64,000 nucleotides of DNA from Vibrio sp. PID17_43 (GCF_002608565.1 NZ_LIXM01000002.1:62001-126000); one strand, 5' to 3'; positions 9,442 to 18,913 are shown, numbered from the stretch's first letter. Notes: a model not told the origin generated them from the letters alone. Numbers and translations: made by a program.

Positions 9442-10473
9442 ATGAAAAAATGGGCTACTCTATTAGCTGGTAGTGCATGTGCGCTTTCTCTGTTCTCTGG
9501 TTCAGCGGCAGCGGACGACAAAGAATTGGTATTTATGAACTGGGGTCCTTACATTAACAGTAATATCCTAGAGCAATTTACCAAAGAAACTGGCATCAAG
9601 GTTATCTACTCGACTTACGAGTCGAATGAAACGTTGTATGCAAAGCTAAAAACTCATAACCAAGGTTATGATCTAGTCGTACCTTCAACTTACTTCGTCG
9701 CAAAGATGCGTGATGAAGGTATGCTACAAAAAATCGACAAGTCTAAGCTGAAAAACCTCGGCAACCTAGATACAAATTACCTAGATAAGCCTTTCGATCC
9801 AAAGAATGACTACTCTATTCCACACGTTGTTGCGATTACAGGTCTAGCAGTGAATGCTGACATGTACGATCCAAATGACTTCCAAAGCTGGGCTGACTTA
9901 TGGAAATCTGAGCTTGAAGGTCAAGTAATGCTGATGGACGATACTCGTGAAGTATTCCACATTGCACTGCGCAAACTGGGTTACTCTGGTAACACCACAG
10001 ATCCAAAACAGATTGACGAAGCATACGCAGAGCTGCAAAAGCTAATGCCAAACGTACTAGTATTTAACTCTGACAACCCAGGCGCACCTTACATGTCTGG
10101 TGAAGTTGGTGTTGGTATGCTTTGGAATGGTAGTGCGGCAGCAGCTCAAAACGAAGGCATGAACCTGAAGCTTGTATTCCCTAAAGAAGGTGGTATCGGT
10201 TGGGTTGATAACTTTGCTATCTCTTCTGGTGCTAAAAACGTAGATGCTGCTCACAAAATGATCGACTTCTTACTGCGTCCAGAAATTGCTGAGCAAATCT
10301 CTCGTGATACTGGTTATCTAACAGCGGTTGCAGAATCTAACGCGAAGTTCAAAGACGTTGCTCCACTGTTCCCTTCTCAAGAAGATCTTGACCGAGTTGA
10401 ATGGCAAGATTCTGTCGGTGACATGACAGTGAAATACGAAGACTACTTCCTGAAGCTGAAAGCGGGTCAATAA
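9442..10473 (+). CDS. potD2: PotD-type polyamine-binding protein, divergent copy (potD2)
   Basis: This 343-aa periplasmic binding protein starts at ATG 9442 with a signal peptide (cleavage after SAAA). The fold and many stretches match PotD (YSTYESNE, DLVVPSTYFV, REVFHIALRKLGYSGNTTDP). The ligand pocket differs, however: the NWxEY motif of PotD is NWGPY (residues 33-37), YIWGAT is HVVAIT, and WNGSAYMARQ is WNGSAAAAQN. In V. cholerae the equivalent tandem genes are called potD2 and potD1; the gene after potC is potD2. Ligand preference cannot be read from sequence. Confidence 0.9.
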   Translation: MKKWATLLAGSACALSLFSGSAAADDKELVFMNWGPYINSNILEQFTKETGIKVIYSTYESNETLYAKLKTHNQGYDLVVPSTYFVAKMRDEGMLQKIDKSKLKNLGNLDTNYLDKPFDPKNDYSIPHVVAITGLAVNADMYDPNDFQSWADLWKSELEGQVMLMDDTREVFHIALRKLGYSGNTTDPKQIDEAYAELQKLMPNVLVFNSDNPGAPYMSGEVGVGMLWNGSAAAAQNEGMNLKLVFPKEGGIGWVDNFAISSGAKNVDAAHKMIDFLLRPEIAEQISRDTGYLTAVAESNAKFKDVAPLFPSQEDLDRVEWQDSVGDMTVKYEDYFLKLKAGQ

Positions 10474-10776
10474 TCTGCTTAAAAAGGCATCTACTAAAAA
10501 AAATAGGCAGCAATACGCTGCCTATTTTTGTCATTGACTGATATACTTTTATACCCTATTAACTTGAGGGTTCAGAGTGTCATCACTATTTCGAATTCGA
10601 GGTTATTTAGGTAAACGTAGCCAGGTTTATTTGACGCGGCTTCAAACATTGTCACCTATTTATCCAATAATGATTGAGGTTGGTGATCCGAATAAACAGG
10701 ATTGTGCTTATCGCAATGGGTCTATCAATACTATCCGGTGTTGGTATGTGCTATTGCTGAACAAAACGGAAAACAA
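10474..10776 (+). other. Intergenic region between the two potD genes
   Basis: It holds the terminator of the first potD and about 245 bp of leader before the second. A 67-codon open frame (10577-10780) runs through it, but it has no recognisable domain, signal or convincing ribosome site and overlaps the true potD1 start, so I treat it as non-coding. The second potD therefore very likely has its own promoter here. Confidence 0.5.
10501..10529 (+). terminator. Terminator after the first potD
   Basis: An 11-bp perfect stem (AAATAGGCAGC / GCTGCCTATTT) with a 5-nt loop and T-run, 28 bp after the stop. Confidence 0.92.
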
Positions 10777-11814
10777 ATGAAAAGTAAATTCTACGCAAGC
10801 GCACTGTGTGCAGCGACTCTAATCGCTACCCCTGCAATGGCGGCTGATCAAGAACTTTATTTCTACAACTGGTCGGAATATATTCCAAATGAAGTTCTTG
10901 AAGACTTTACAAAAGAAACTGGGATCAAGGTCATCTACTCTACGTACGAGTCTAATGAAAGCATGTACGCAAAGTTGAAAACTCAAGGTTCTGGTTACGA
11001 CTTGGTAGTACCGTCTACCTATTTCGTATCAAAAATGCGTAAAGAAGGCATGCTGCAACAGATCAACAAAGAGAAATTGTCTCATTTTGCTGATCTAGAC
11101 ACTAACTTCCTGAACAAACCGTTCGACCCGAATAACAACTACTCTATCCCATACATTTGGGGTGCGACGGGTATTGGTATCAATGCAGACATGCTAGATA
11201 AGTCTTCTGTGACTAAATGGGATGATTTCTGGGACAGCAAGTGGGAAGGCCAACTGATGCTGATGGATGATTCTCGCGAAGTATTCCACATTGCATTGAG
11301 TAAGCTTGGTTACTCACCTAACACAACAAACCCAGATGAAATAAAAGCCGCTTACGAAGAGCTGAAGAAGCTAATGCCAAACGTATTGGTATTTAACTCA
11401 GACTTCCCAGCGAACCCATACCTAGCAGGCGAAGTTTCACTTGGTATGCTTTGGAATGGCTCTGCATACATGGCTCGTCAAGAAGGCGCGAACATCGACA
11501 TCATCTGGCCAGAAAAAGGCTCTATCTTCTGGATGGACAGCCTAGCAATTCCAGCTGGCGCTAAGAACGTTGATGCTGCGCATAAGATGATTGACTTCCT
11601 ATTACGTCCAGAAAACGCAGCTAAGATTGCACTAGAGATTGGTTACCCTACTCCAGTGAAAACCGCACACGAGCTACTACCGAAAGAATTTGCTAACGAT
11701 CCAAGTATCTTCCCACCACAAGAAGTGATGGACAGCGGCACATGGCAAGATGAAGTTGGTGAAGCAAGCGTGCTTTACGATGAGTACTTCCAAAAACTAA
11801 AAGTAGACAACTAA
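10777..11814 (+). CDS. potD1: PotD, spermidine/norspermidine-binding protein (potD1)
   Basis: A 345-aa periplasmic protein starting at ATG 10777 with a signal peptide (cleavage after AMA). It keeps the E. coli PotD ligand residues: NWSEY (31-35), YIWGATGIG, DSREVFHIAL, WNGSAYMARQEG and FWMDSLAIP. It is the canonical substrate-binding partner of PotABC. In V. cholerae the corresponding PotD1 is the binding protein needed for spermidine and norspermidine uptake, which influences biofilm formation. It has its own leader and terminator. Confidence 0.94.
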   Translation: MKSKFYASALCAATLIATPAMAADQELYFYNWSEYIPNEVLEDFTKETGIKVIYSTYESNESMYAKLKTQGSGYDLVVPSTYFVSKMRKEGMLQQINKEKLSHFADLDTNFLNKPFDPNNNYSIPYIWGATGIGINADMLDKSSVTKWDDFWDSKWEGQLMLMDDSREVFHIALSKLGYSPNTTNPDEIKAAYEELKKLMPNVLVFNSDFPANPYLAGEVSLGMLWNGSAYMARQEGANIDIIWPEKGSIFWMDSLAIPAGAKNVDAAHKMIDFLLRPENAAKIALEIGYPTPVKTAHELLPKEFANDPSIFPPQEVMDSGTWQDEVGEASVLYDEYFQKLKVDN

Positions 11815-11834
11815 TCAGTCTGTCGAATTAGTTT

Positions 11835-11860
11835 AGAAAAGCGGCTTCGGTCGCTTTTCT
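11835..11860 (+). terminator. Terminator after potD1
   Basis: A 9-bp stem (AGAAAAGCG / CGCTTTTCT) with a loop containing TTCG, 20 bp after the stop; T-rich right arm. Confidence 0.8.
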
Positions 11861-11932
11861 TGTATCTGGAGTATGGACAAGTACCCGGTCCAAAACACAA
11901 TGCATAGGAATATTTGTGTCCTACACGTTTGT

Positions 11933-12664
11933 TTAAGCGCTAGCTTCGTTTTCTAGCGCAAGAATTTCGGCAACCAATTTTGGCACTTCAACGCTTGCTT
12001 TGCCGTAACGTTTCTCTTCAAACTCACTCTCGACTGCACTTGGTTCTAAATTGATTTCAATGGTATGCGCACCATGCATCTTCGCGTCATGAACAAAACC
12101 TGCAGCGGGATACACAACGCCAGAGGTACCGATAGAAATGAACAAATCTGCCTCTTCTAGGGCGGCATAGATTTCTCCCATTCGCAAAGGCATTTCACCA
12201 AACCACACTATGTGTGGACGCATTTGTGAAGGAATTTGGCAACAATGGCACAGCTCACCGGTTTGAATGTCTTTCGAATGCTCAATGACTTGATTTGATT
12301 CACTACAACGAGCCTTTAGTAACTCACCATGCATATGAATAATGTTGCTGCTGCCGCCTCTTTCATGAAGGTTGTCGATATTTTGGGTAATGACAGTCAC
12401 TTTGCCCGAAATTTCTGCTTCAAGGCGTCCTAGCGCGATATGTGCGGCATTAGGTTGTATATCTTCACCCTGCAGTTTTTTTCGGCGTTGATTATAAAAA
12501 CTTTGGACCAGATCCGGATCACGCGCAAAACCCTCAGGTGTCGCTACATCTTCAATGCGATGATTTTCCCATAGGCCATCTTGAGCGCGAAACGTTTGAA
12601 TACCGGATTCTGCCGAAATACCAGCCCCAGTTAGTACTACAATATTTCTATAAGGGAAATTCAT
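11933..12664 (-). CDS. cobB: CobB, NAD-dependent protein deacylase (sirtuin)
   Basis: The 243-aa protein shows all class III sirtuin motifs: [14 protein letters not shown] (NAD binding), [12 protein letters not shown], catalytic HMHGE, the zinc-region cysteines (RC...CHCC), VWFGEMP and [13 protein letters not shown]. It removes acetyl and other acyl groups from lysines such as that of acetyl-CoA synthetase, using NAD+. It stands alone and is divergent from the small lipoprotein gene at 12785. Confidence 0.96.
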   Translation of the reverse strand: MNFPYRNIVVLTGAGISAESGIQTFRAQDGLWENHRIEDVATPEGFARDPDLVQSFYNQRRKKLQGEDIQPNAAHIALGRLEAEISGKVTVITQNIDNLHERGGSSNIIHMHGELLKARCSESNQVIEHSKDIQTGELCHCCQIPSQMRPHIVWFGEMPLRMGEIYAALEEADLFISIGTSGVVYPAAGFVHDAKMHGAHTIEINLEPSAVESEFEEKRYGKASVEVPKLVAEILALENEASA

Positions 12665-12784
12665 AACTCATCCTTGTCGTTCTTTTTCACAAGCTTAACA
12701 CTGGAAGATTAACAACAGTAGTAATATGGATTAGACCATAGTCGTAATGACGTTAACTAATGTTTCGTTTTGAGAGGAAAAACA

Positions 12785-12958
12785 ATGACGCGAGCCGTTT
12801 TAGCTCTTTTTTTACTTACCACCCTAGCGGGCTGTCAACTCACACACGTTGAAGGTGAAATTGACGACGTGAAAGTCAAAGTGAGTACGAACGATAGCAA
12901 GCACTCTGGTAATGGTAACTTCTGTCCTCCTGGTCAAGCTAAGAAAGGCAACTGTTAA
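12785..12958 (+). CDS. Small lipoprotein of unknown function
   Basis: The 57-aa product starts at ATG 12785, preceded by GAGAGG at 9-nt spacing. It has a lipoprotein signal (LLTTLAGC, lipidated Cys about residue 18), an acidic/polar middle and a C-terminus with two cysteines (NFCPPGQAKKGNC). The CPPGQAKKG ending recurs in small enterobacterial and vibrio lipoproteins, but I do not know a function. It is monocistronic and closed by a strong terminator. Confidence 0.75.
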   Translation: MTRAVLALFLLTTLAGCQLTHVEGEIDDVKVKVSTNDSKHSGNGNFCPPGQAKKGNC

Positions 12959-12986
12959 TACTTGCTTTGAAAGATAATAAGCATAA

Positions 12987-13014
12987 AAAACCCTCGATAA
13001 ATATCGAGGGTTTT
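12987..13014. terminator. Bidirectional terminator
   Basis: A perfect stem AAAACCCTCGATA / TATCGAGGGTTTT separates the lipoprotein gene (rightward) from the end of the formate dehydrogenase operon (leftward). Confidence 0.92.
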
Positions 13015-13050
13015 ACGATTATAGCCTCACGCTTATGAAACCATCATTCT

Positions 13051-13467
13051 TTACAGATTTGGGCCAGTTGAAGGACGATGAGGCAAATTATTACGTAGCT
13101 GTTGCATACCTTGATACATACGTAGGAACCACACGAGAATCGCTAGTGCAGCAAACAGCATGCCTATCCATGGAATAAAGTATGCGATGGTATCCAGTAG
13201 TGAACTGTGTACCCAATAGTCGCTCACACCAATTAATACACCATTCGACGTTGCAACCGTTACGATCAAAACCACGAAGAACGTCAGGTAAAGGAAAAAA
13301 GTACGAATCAAGCCATAGTAATGAGAGTTCACCACATCGCTGTCATCACCTTTATCCAAACGGTAACCTGCATAAATGATTGCGATAACGCCTGAGATCA
13401 AAAACGTAAACGGGGTCAAACAGCTCAGGATGTATGCAACCCAAATCCCGTTATGATGTTTGTTCAT
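13051..13467 (-). CDS. DUF4870-like membrane protein, last gene of the fdh operon
   Basis: A 138-aa protein with three or four transmembrane segments (WVAYILSCLTPFTFLISGVIAIIYAGYRLDKGDDSDVVNSHYYG...). The pattern of a short loop with 'H(F/Y)Y...IRTFF' resembles the DUF4870/Tic20-like family. It overlaps fdhC by 17 bp and is translated with it, so it is probably an accessory membrane component of the formate dehydrogenase locus. Its actual role is not known. Confidence 0.7.
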   Translation of the reverse strand: MNKHHNGIWVAYILSCLTPFTFLISGVIAIIYAGYRLDKGDDSDVVNSHYYGLIRTFFLYLTFFVVLIVTVATSNGVLIGVSDYWVHSSLLDTIAYFIPWIGMLFAALAILVWFLRMYQGMQQLRNNLPHRPSTGPNL

Positions 13468-14506
13468 TCGCTTTCGCTCCTTTTACTTCCGTTTGTGCCA
13501 CGTTTGAGTCACCAATGGCGCCTTGAGACTTCACATCTTCATACCAAAGATCGTGGTGCTCTTTCGCCCAGGTTTCGTCGACTTCACCAGTGACCATTCC
13601 CTCTAGCGCACCTTCCATACCGAACAGACCAATGTAGATGTGGAAGATAAAGCCACAGATCAAAATAAGCGCCGATATTGCGTGAATAAGGTTAGACAGT
13701 TCCATATCACGACGAGTCTGGCCAAAGATCGGGAAATCCAAAACTAAGCCACTGACCGCGGCGATGGCACCAAAGAAGATTAGCAACCAGTAGACTGCTT
13801 TCTCACCACCGTTAGAGAACCCTGCTGATGGGTGCGTTCCTTTGTGCTTACCAACCATACCACCCATTTTCATAAACCAACGAATGTCAGTCATATTAGG
13901 GATGGATTTGCGCCACCATTTCAGCAGTACAAAGATGAGCAAGATAAAGAACAACGGCCCGATGTAGTTGTGGTATTGCTTCGCGAGCATCACTACAAAG
14001 CCCCAGAACTCGGTCGATACATATGGTTTTAAAAAGTGTTTACCGTAAACCAACATTAAGCCGCTGAATGCCAATGTTAAAAATGTAAACGCCATACTCC
14101 AGTGAAGTGCCCGGTCTAATCGAGACCAGCGTTTTATCTTTTTACCCGTTCTAGGCTTACTTAGCATCAGAGGACCTACGAATAAGTAAGCCATGATCAC
14201 CATTGCGATACTACCGAAAATAGCCACAGCACCAGCTGGAGACATCCATTTTTCTTTCAGTAAATACCATGCCTCGCCAGGCGTATTGATTAACACTTCA
14301 TGCTCCGGAGACATGGATCCTGTTGTACCTGCCTCTCCATCTCTGACTTGACGCCAGAAATCAGCACCTGCAAGTTGGATAACTTCTGCCTTCACAATTT
14401 GTTGAGCTTGGCTCTCTTCTGCATGAACTGGTAACGTCACAGCCAGCAACAATGCTGTTAACACAAACAGCATTGCCAGAGGCGCACGTTTAATGGAATG
14501 TAACAT
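13451..14506 (-). CDS. fdhC: Formate dehydrogenase cytochrome b556 subunit (gamma)
   Basis: The 351-aa protein begins with a signal peptide ending in VHA, an extra periplasmic stretch, one anchor helix, then a four-helix cytochrome b domain starting at WSRLDRALHWSMAFTFLTLAFSGL. Histidines in RALHWS, AKQYHNYIG, NLIHAISA and GFIFHIYIG are the expected b-haem ligands. It anchors FdhAB in the membrane and passes electrons from formate to quinone. It lies 14 bp after fdhB. Length and layout fit the FdnI/FdoI-type family with an N-terminal extension common in proteobacterial FdhC. Confidence 0.92.
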   Translation of the reverse strand: MLHSIKRAPLAMLFVLTALLLAVTLPVHAEESQAQQIVKAEVIQLAGADFWRQVRDGEAGTTGSMSPEHEVLINTPGEAWYLLKEKWMSPAGAVAIFGSIAMVIMAYLFVGPLMLSKPRTGKKIKRWSRLDRALHWSMAFTFLTLAFSGLMLVYGKHFLKPYVSTEFWGFVVMLAKQYHNYIGPLFFILLIFVLLKWWRKSIPNMTDIRWFMKMGGMVGKHKGTHPSAGFSNGGEKAVYWLLIFFGAIAAVSGLVLDFPIFGQTRRDMELSNLIHAISALILICGFIFHIYIGLFGMEGALEGMVTGEVDETWAKEHHDLWYEDVKSQGAIGDSNVAQTEVKGAKANEQTS

Positions 14507-14520
14507 GAGTCTCTCCTAGA

Positions 14521-15129
14521 TCAGCTTTTGGTCGCATCATAAGAAAGGTCGTTTCCGTCAGTCCAACCTGCGTTTTTCGCTCCGCGTTCAACCACTCGTT
14601 CACGAAAGATGTCTGAAATTTTTTCAGCGTCTCCGGCCAGCAAAGCCTTTGTTGAACACATTGACGCACATAAAGGTAGTTTGCCTTCTGCGATTCGATT
14701 TGAGCCGTAAAGCATTTTTTCTTTCTCAGAGTTAGGCGGTAAATCTGGGCCACCTGCACAGAATGTACATTTGTCCATTTTCCCTCTTTCCCCAAATGCG
14801 TTTTGTTTTGGAAACTGTGGTGCGCCGAACGGGCAAGCGAATAAACAATAGCCACAGCCGATACACAAATCTTTGTTATGTAAGACGATACCATCTTTAG
14901 TTTGAACAAAACAATCGGCCGGGCAAACGGCCATACAAGGTGCATCGCTGCAGTGCATGCATGCTACCGAGATAGAGTTCTCACCTGGCTCGCCTTCATT
15001 TAAGGTAACAACACGACGACGCTGAATACCCCATGGCACAGCTTCAGTATTTGCGTTTTTACATGCCGTCACACAACCATTACAGTCGATACAGCGCTTG
15101 GTATCACAAAGGAATTTCATTCTTGCCAT
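14521..15129 (-). CDS. fdhB: Formate dehydrogenase iron-sulfur subunit (beta)
   Basis: A 202-aa ferredoxin-type subunit with four cysteine clusters: CIDCNGCVTACK (Cys 13/16/19/23), CMHCSDAPCMAVCP, CIGCGYCLFACP and CTFCAGG. These bind four [4Fe-4S] clusters that relay electrons from the FdhA active site to FdhC. The gene starts 11 bp after fdhA behind an AAGGAGC ribosome site. Confidence 0.95.
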   Translation of the reverse strand: MARMKFLCDTKRCIDCNGCVTACKNANTEAVPWGIQRRRVVTLNEGEPGENSISVACMHCSDAPCMAVCPADCFVQTKDGIVLHNKDLCIGCGYCLFACPFGAPQFPKQNAFGERGKMDKCTFCAGGPDLPPNSEKEKMLYGSNRIAEGKLPLCASMCSTKALLAGDAEKISDIFRERVVERGAKNAGWTDGNDLSYDATKS

Positions 15130-15140
15130 TTTAGTGCTCC

Positions 15141-17996
15141 TTACGCTTTGCGAATGTTACATAGAGTTACTTTCGTTTCCTGCATCAAGGTAACAGGGTC
15201 GTAACCGTAAGTGGTTGCCGTATTAGCCGCCTCACCGATAACGTAAGGGGCTGAACCTTCAGGATATTTATCAAGAAGACTCTCACCTTCGAATTTCCCA
15301 CCAAAATGGAATGGTAAGAATGCTAAACCTGGTTTTACACGCGATGTAACCATTGCTTTCACCTTAATACGCCCGTTTTCTGCACCTTCAACCCAAACGT
15401 CGTCTCCATCTTTAAATCCAAGATCGTTTGCGTCTTTCAAGTTCACTTCTACAAACATTTCTTGTTGAAGCTCGGCCAACCAAGGGTTAGAACGCGTTTC
15501 TTCACCACCACCTTCGTACTCTACTAAACGGCCAGAGGTTAGAATAATCGGGTATTCTTTCGCTTTATCCTGCTCTTGGATTGATTTATACAATGTAGGT
15601 AAACGGAAGATAGAAGCCTTATCGTCCCATGTTGGGTAATCTACAAGTAAATCTCTTCTTGGTGTATAAAGAGGTTCACGATGCAATGGCACACGATCCG
15701 GGAATGTCCACACAATTGCGCGAGCTTTAGCGTTACCAAACGGAATACAACCGTGTTTAATCGCCACGCGTTGGATCCCACCAGATAAGTCAGTCTTCCA
15801 GTTTTTATCTTCTGCCGCAACTTTCTCTTCTGCCGTTAGGTCATCCCACCATCCAAGCTGTTTGAGCATTTTGTCAGTAAATTCTGGATAGCCGTCTTTA
15901 AGTTCACAGCCTTTCGAGTAGCTATCTACCGCCAGTAGGCTTTGACCTTCAAATTCAACACCGAAACGTGCACGGAAGTTACCACCACCTTCAGCAACGG
16001 TCTTAGACGTGTCATAAAGTATGTGAGTTCCTGGGTGTTTCATCTCAGGTGTACCCCAGCATGGCCACGGTAACCCGTATGTTTCGCCATTTACTGGACC
16101 ACCAACCGCTTCAAGTGTATTGAAATTGAATGTATGCCAGTTCTTCTGATGGAGTTTTAAGCGCTCAGGGCTTTGACCTGTATATCCAATCGTCCACATG
16201 CCTTTGTTGAATTCGCGAGTAATGTCTTCGATTACAGGCTGGTTGTTCTCAACTCGGATGTTTTTGAACAGAACATCTTCATACCCAAGTTTTTTCGTCA
16301 ATAGGTACATGATTTCGTGGTCAGGTTTCGAATCAAATAGTGGTTGAATAACCTGATCACGCCATTGAATTGAACGGTTTGACGCTGTCACACTACCGTG
16401 TGTTTCAAACTGAGTCGTAGCAGGAAGCAAGTAAACGCCATCAGTACGATCGTTCATTACCGCAGCAACGGTTGGATATGGATCAACAATCACCATCATA
16501 TCCAGCTTCTGCATTGCTTTTTTCATCTCTGGACCACGGGTCTGAGAGTTTACTGCGTGTCCCCAGTAGAACATGCCACGAATATTGGCACGTTGACGTA
16601 TTTTATCTGTTTGTTCTAGAACACCGTCAATCCAGCGAGAGACAGGAATACCTGCGCTGTTCATTGGCTTTTGACCAGCGTAAGTATTGTTATCAAAGCG
16701 GTTTTTCACCCACTCGTAATCAAGATCCCAGACTTTCGACCAGTGACGCCATGCGCCTTCCGATAAACCATAGTAACCGGGTAACGTGTCAGATAGTACA
16801 CCCAGATCTGTCGCGCCCTGCACGTTATCATGGCCACGGAAAATGTTCGCACCACCACCCGATTTACCTAAGTTACCTAATGCGAGTTCAAGTATGCAGT
16901 ATGCACGAGTATTATTGTTACCTGTCGTGTGCTGGGTTCCTCCCATACACCAAACAATAGAGCCAGGGCGATTTTCTGCTAGAATTTTGGCGGTCTTGTA
17001 GACTGTCGCTTCATCCGCTCCCGTCACGTTTTCTACAACTTCAGGGCTCCATTTTTCTACTTCAGCACGAATTTCGTCTAAGCCAAACACTCGCTGGTAA
17101 ATGAACTCTTTATCTTCCCAATTGTTTTTGAATACATGCCACAACACACCCCAGATAAAGGCAACATCAGTGCCAGGACGAATTGAAACATAGTGATCGG
17201 ACTTGGCAGCTGTTTTTGTGCGACGTGGGTCAACAACAACAATCTTACAACCATTGGTCTCTTTGGCTATAAGAATGTGCTGCATCGCAACAGGGTGCGC
17301 TTCCGCTGGGTTCGAACCAATAAACAATATGGACTTGCAGTTGTGCATATCATTGAACGAGTTGGTCATCGCACCGTAACCCCAAGTGTTTGCAACACCG
17401 GCAACGGTTGTTGAGTGACAAATTCGCGCTTGGTGGTCAACGTTGTTGGTACCCCATAACGACGCCATTTTACGGAACATGTACGCTTGTTCGTTGTTGT
17501 GTTTTGCACTGCCTAACCAGAAAATAGAGTCAGGACCTGATTCTTCACGAATCTTCAGTGTCTGCTGGCTGATTTCTTCTAATGCTTGTTCCCAAGAAAG
17601 CTTCTTCCACTTACCGTTTTCAAGTTTCATTGGGTACTTAAGACGACGTTCGCCATGGCCATGCTCACGCAATGCAGCGCCTTTTGCACAGTGGCCACCG
17701 GCATTGAACGGATGATCGAATGCGGGCTCTTGGTCAGTCCACACACCATTTTGAACTTCAGCGTAAACACCACAACCCACAGAGCAGTGTGAACATATAG
17801 TACGTTTCTGCTCAACCTTTGCTTCTGGATCGACACTTTTTGCTTGTGCTTTTTTCATCATGCCCGGTGCAAATAGGCTTGTACCCACAACAGCGCCACC
17901 AGCAGCGAGCGAGGAGTTTTTCATAAACGAACGGCGTGAAATGCCAAGCTGATTCGTTTGCTTGCTCACACTGTCGGAGCGTTTGACTAATTTCAT
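15141..17996 (-). CDS. fdhA: Formate dehydrogenase catalytic subunit (alpha), Cys form
   Basis: This 951-aa molybdopterin oxidoreductase starts with a twin-arginine signal (SRRSFMK, residues 20-26), so it is exported folded. Cys 68, 71, 75 and 103 hold the [4Fe-4S] cluster. The metal ligand is Cys 193 (RICHSTTVAG) where E. coli FdnG/FdhF have selenocysteine. The rest contains the bis-MGD-binding domains, ending in GYDPVTLMQETKVTLCNIRK. It oxidises formate to CO2 in the periplasm. Family members use Mo or W; the tungstate importer elsewhere in this window makes W possible. Confidence 0.96.
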   Translation of the reverse strand: MKLVKRSDSVSKQTNQLGISRRSFMKNSSLAAGGAVVGTSLFAPGMMKKAQAKSVDPEAKVEQKRTICSHCSVGCGVYAEVQNGVWTDQEPAFDHPFNAGGHCAKGAALREHGHGERRLKYPMKLENGKWKKLSWEQALEEISQQTLKIREESGPDSIFWLGSAKHNNEQAYMFRKMASLWGTNNVDHQARICHSTTVAGVANTWGYGAMTNSFNDMHNCKSILFIGSNPAEAHPVAMQHILIAKETNGCKIVVVDPRRTKTAAKSDHYVSIRPGTDVAFIWGVLWHVFKNNWEDKEFIYQRVFGLDEIRAEVEKWSPEVVENVTGADEATVYKTAKILAENRPGSIVWCMGGTQHTTGNNNTRAYCILELALGNLGKSGGGANIFRGHDNVQGATDLGVLSDTLPGYYGLSEGAWRHWSKVWDLDYEWVKNRFDNNTYAGQKPMNSAGIPVSRWIDGVLEQTDKIRQRANIRGMFYWGHAVNSQTRGPEMKKAMQKLDMMVIVDPYPTVAAVMNDRTDGVYLLPATTQFETHGSVTASNRSIQWRDQVIQPLFDSKPDHEIMYLLTKKLGYEDVLFKNIRVENNQPVIEDITREFNKGMWTIGYTGQSPERLKLHQKNWHTFNFNTLEAVGGPVNGETYGLPWPCWGTPEMKHPGTHILYDTSKTVAEGGGNFRARFGVEFEGQSLLAVDSYSKGCELKDGYPEFTDKMLKQLGWWDDLTAEEKVAAEDKNWKTDLSGGIQRVAIKHGCIPFGNAKARAIVWTFPDRVPLHREPLYTPRRDLLVDYPTWDDKASIFRLPTLYKSIQEQDKAKEYPIILTSGRLVEYEGGGEETRSNPWLAELQQEMFVEVNLKDANDLGFKDGDDVWVEGAENGRIKVKAMVTSRVKPGLAFLPFHFGGKFEGESLLDKYPEGSAPYVIGEAANTATTYGYDPVTLMQETKVTLCNIRKA

Positions 17997-18006
17997 TCGT
18001 TATCTC

Positions 18007-18210
18007 CTAAAGTGTGTTGTAGTAATCACGAATATGTTGCGTTTCGCGATACCCTGTCTTCTTCACGTCTTTTTCAGAGGTCTCAACCGTTTCTGAAGCG
18101 CTTGCCACTCTTGTTGTTCCAGCGACAACCGCACTAGCTACGGCTGCAGTTGTTAAGCCTTTCAGGAGCTCCCTGCGGCTTGTGTTTATTTCTTTATTAT
18201 CTTTCATCAT
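18007..18210 (-). CDS. Formate dehydrogenase region Tat-target small protein
   Basis: A 67-aa protein with a twin-arginine leader (TSRRELLKGL) followed by an alanine-rich hydrophobic stretch and a short polar tail ending in HIRDYYNTL. This is the known 'formate dehydrogenase region TAT target' family found before fdhA genes. It lies 10 bp upstream of fdhA. It may be exported with, or help position, FdhA; no enzymatic motif is present. Confidence 0.85.
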   Translation of the reverse strand: MMKDNKEINTSRRELLKGLTTAAVASAVVAGTTRVASASETVETSEKDVKKTGYRETQHIRDYYNTL

Positions 18211-18280
18211 TGCTTCCTTACCTTACGGTAGAACTGTGGAGACTTATGCCTCTCTATCGATATGTCCAAGTACTACTCGA

Positions 18281-18913
18281 TTACTCGTAATCAGTGACGT
18301 TTTTCACATCAATCTTTAATTTGTGCTTACTGCTTTTGGTATTTACGCTAAAGCGCACTTGCTCTAGGGTTAAGAATGCTTCACACAGTTGGGCAACAGG
18401 CTTGTAGAAGTTCGCGCTCTGTGCCTTTTCAAGTTGACGAGTAAATAAGGCAAACCAAGGGGCGATGTGTTTGTTGAACACCGCTTGTTGTAGCGCTTCA
18501 TCTTCCCCTGTAAGCATCGACATCACTTCGCAAAGTGCAGCAATGTGATCTTCTGGCTCTTTCACCTGCTCATCGCGCTCGATACCAATCAATGCTAAAT
18601 CCCGACGGATTTCTGCTAATGGTTTTTCCATTAACGATCCAGTTAAATGCCATGAGCTGAAAGGCATCACTTCGCCGCGGCCAATACCAATAAAAAGATT
18701 TTGGTATTCGTCTTCTAGATCTTCATGACTTGATTCTTTCGCCGCTTGCTGCAGTGCGACCCACGCTTTTTGCATCGCACTTTCAGATGGTTCAATTTCT
18801 AACGCCGTCAAAAATTCAATCATTTCTGGTGTTGGTGCACTGCGACAAAGGGCTGAAAGAACTAAGTAGATCTCTGCTCTCAGTGTTTGTTCTTGTTCTA
18901 GTTGCGTATTCAC
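18281..18913 (-). CDS. TorD/DmsD-family chaperone for formate dehydrogenase
   Basis: This 210-aa helical protein carries the family's Y-x-x-L-F and E-P-x-D-H-I type motif (DEYQNLFIGIGRGEVMPFSSWHLTGSLMEKPL ... EPEDHIAALCEVM). Such chaperones bind the Tat signal of molybdoenzymes until cofactor insertion is complete. Located 9 bp after the ferredoxin gene and before the Tat-target and fdhA genes, it is most likely the dedicated FdhA chaperone. Confidence 0.88.
   Translation of the reverse strand: MNTQLEQEQTLRAEIYLVLSALCRSAPTPEMIEFLTALEIEPSESAMQKAWVALQQAAKESSHEDLEDEYQNLFIGIGRGEVMPFSSWHLTGSLMEKPLAEIRRDLALIGIERDEQVKEPEDHIAALCEVMSMLTGEDEALQQAVFNKHIAPWFALFTRQLEKAQSANFYKPVAQLCEAFLTLEQVRFSVNTKSSKHKLKIDVKNVTDYE

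Noticed and set aside
10577..10780. Possible 67-aa gene between the potD genes
   Set aside because: No recognisable domain or convincing ribosome site, and it overlaps the real potD1 start.
14490..14945. 151-codon frame overlapping fdhB in another frame
   Set aside because: fdhB has four clear ferredoxin motifs in its frame; this one is an out-of-frame shadow of it.
16472..16960. 162-codon frame antisense to fdhA
   Set aside because: Lies wholly inside the well-supported fdhA in the opposite frame, with no domain or membrane pattern of its own.
17400..17430. Selenocysteine codon or SECIS in fdhA
   Set aside because: The active-site codon at residue 193 is a normal cysteine codon and the reading frame has no internal TGA.
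15141..17996. Anti-phage or other defence system
   Set aside because: No restriction, toxin-antitoxin, CRISPR or other defence-type families were found in the window; accessory content is metabolic or stress related.
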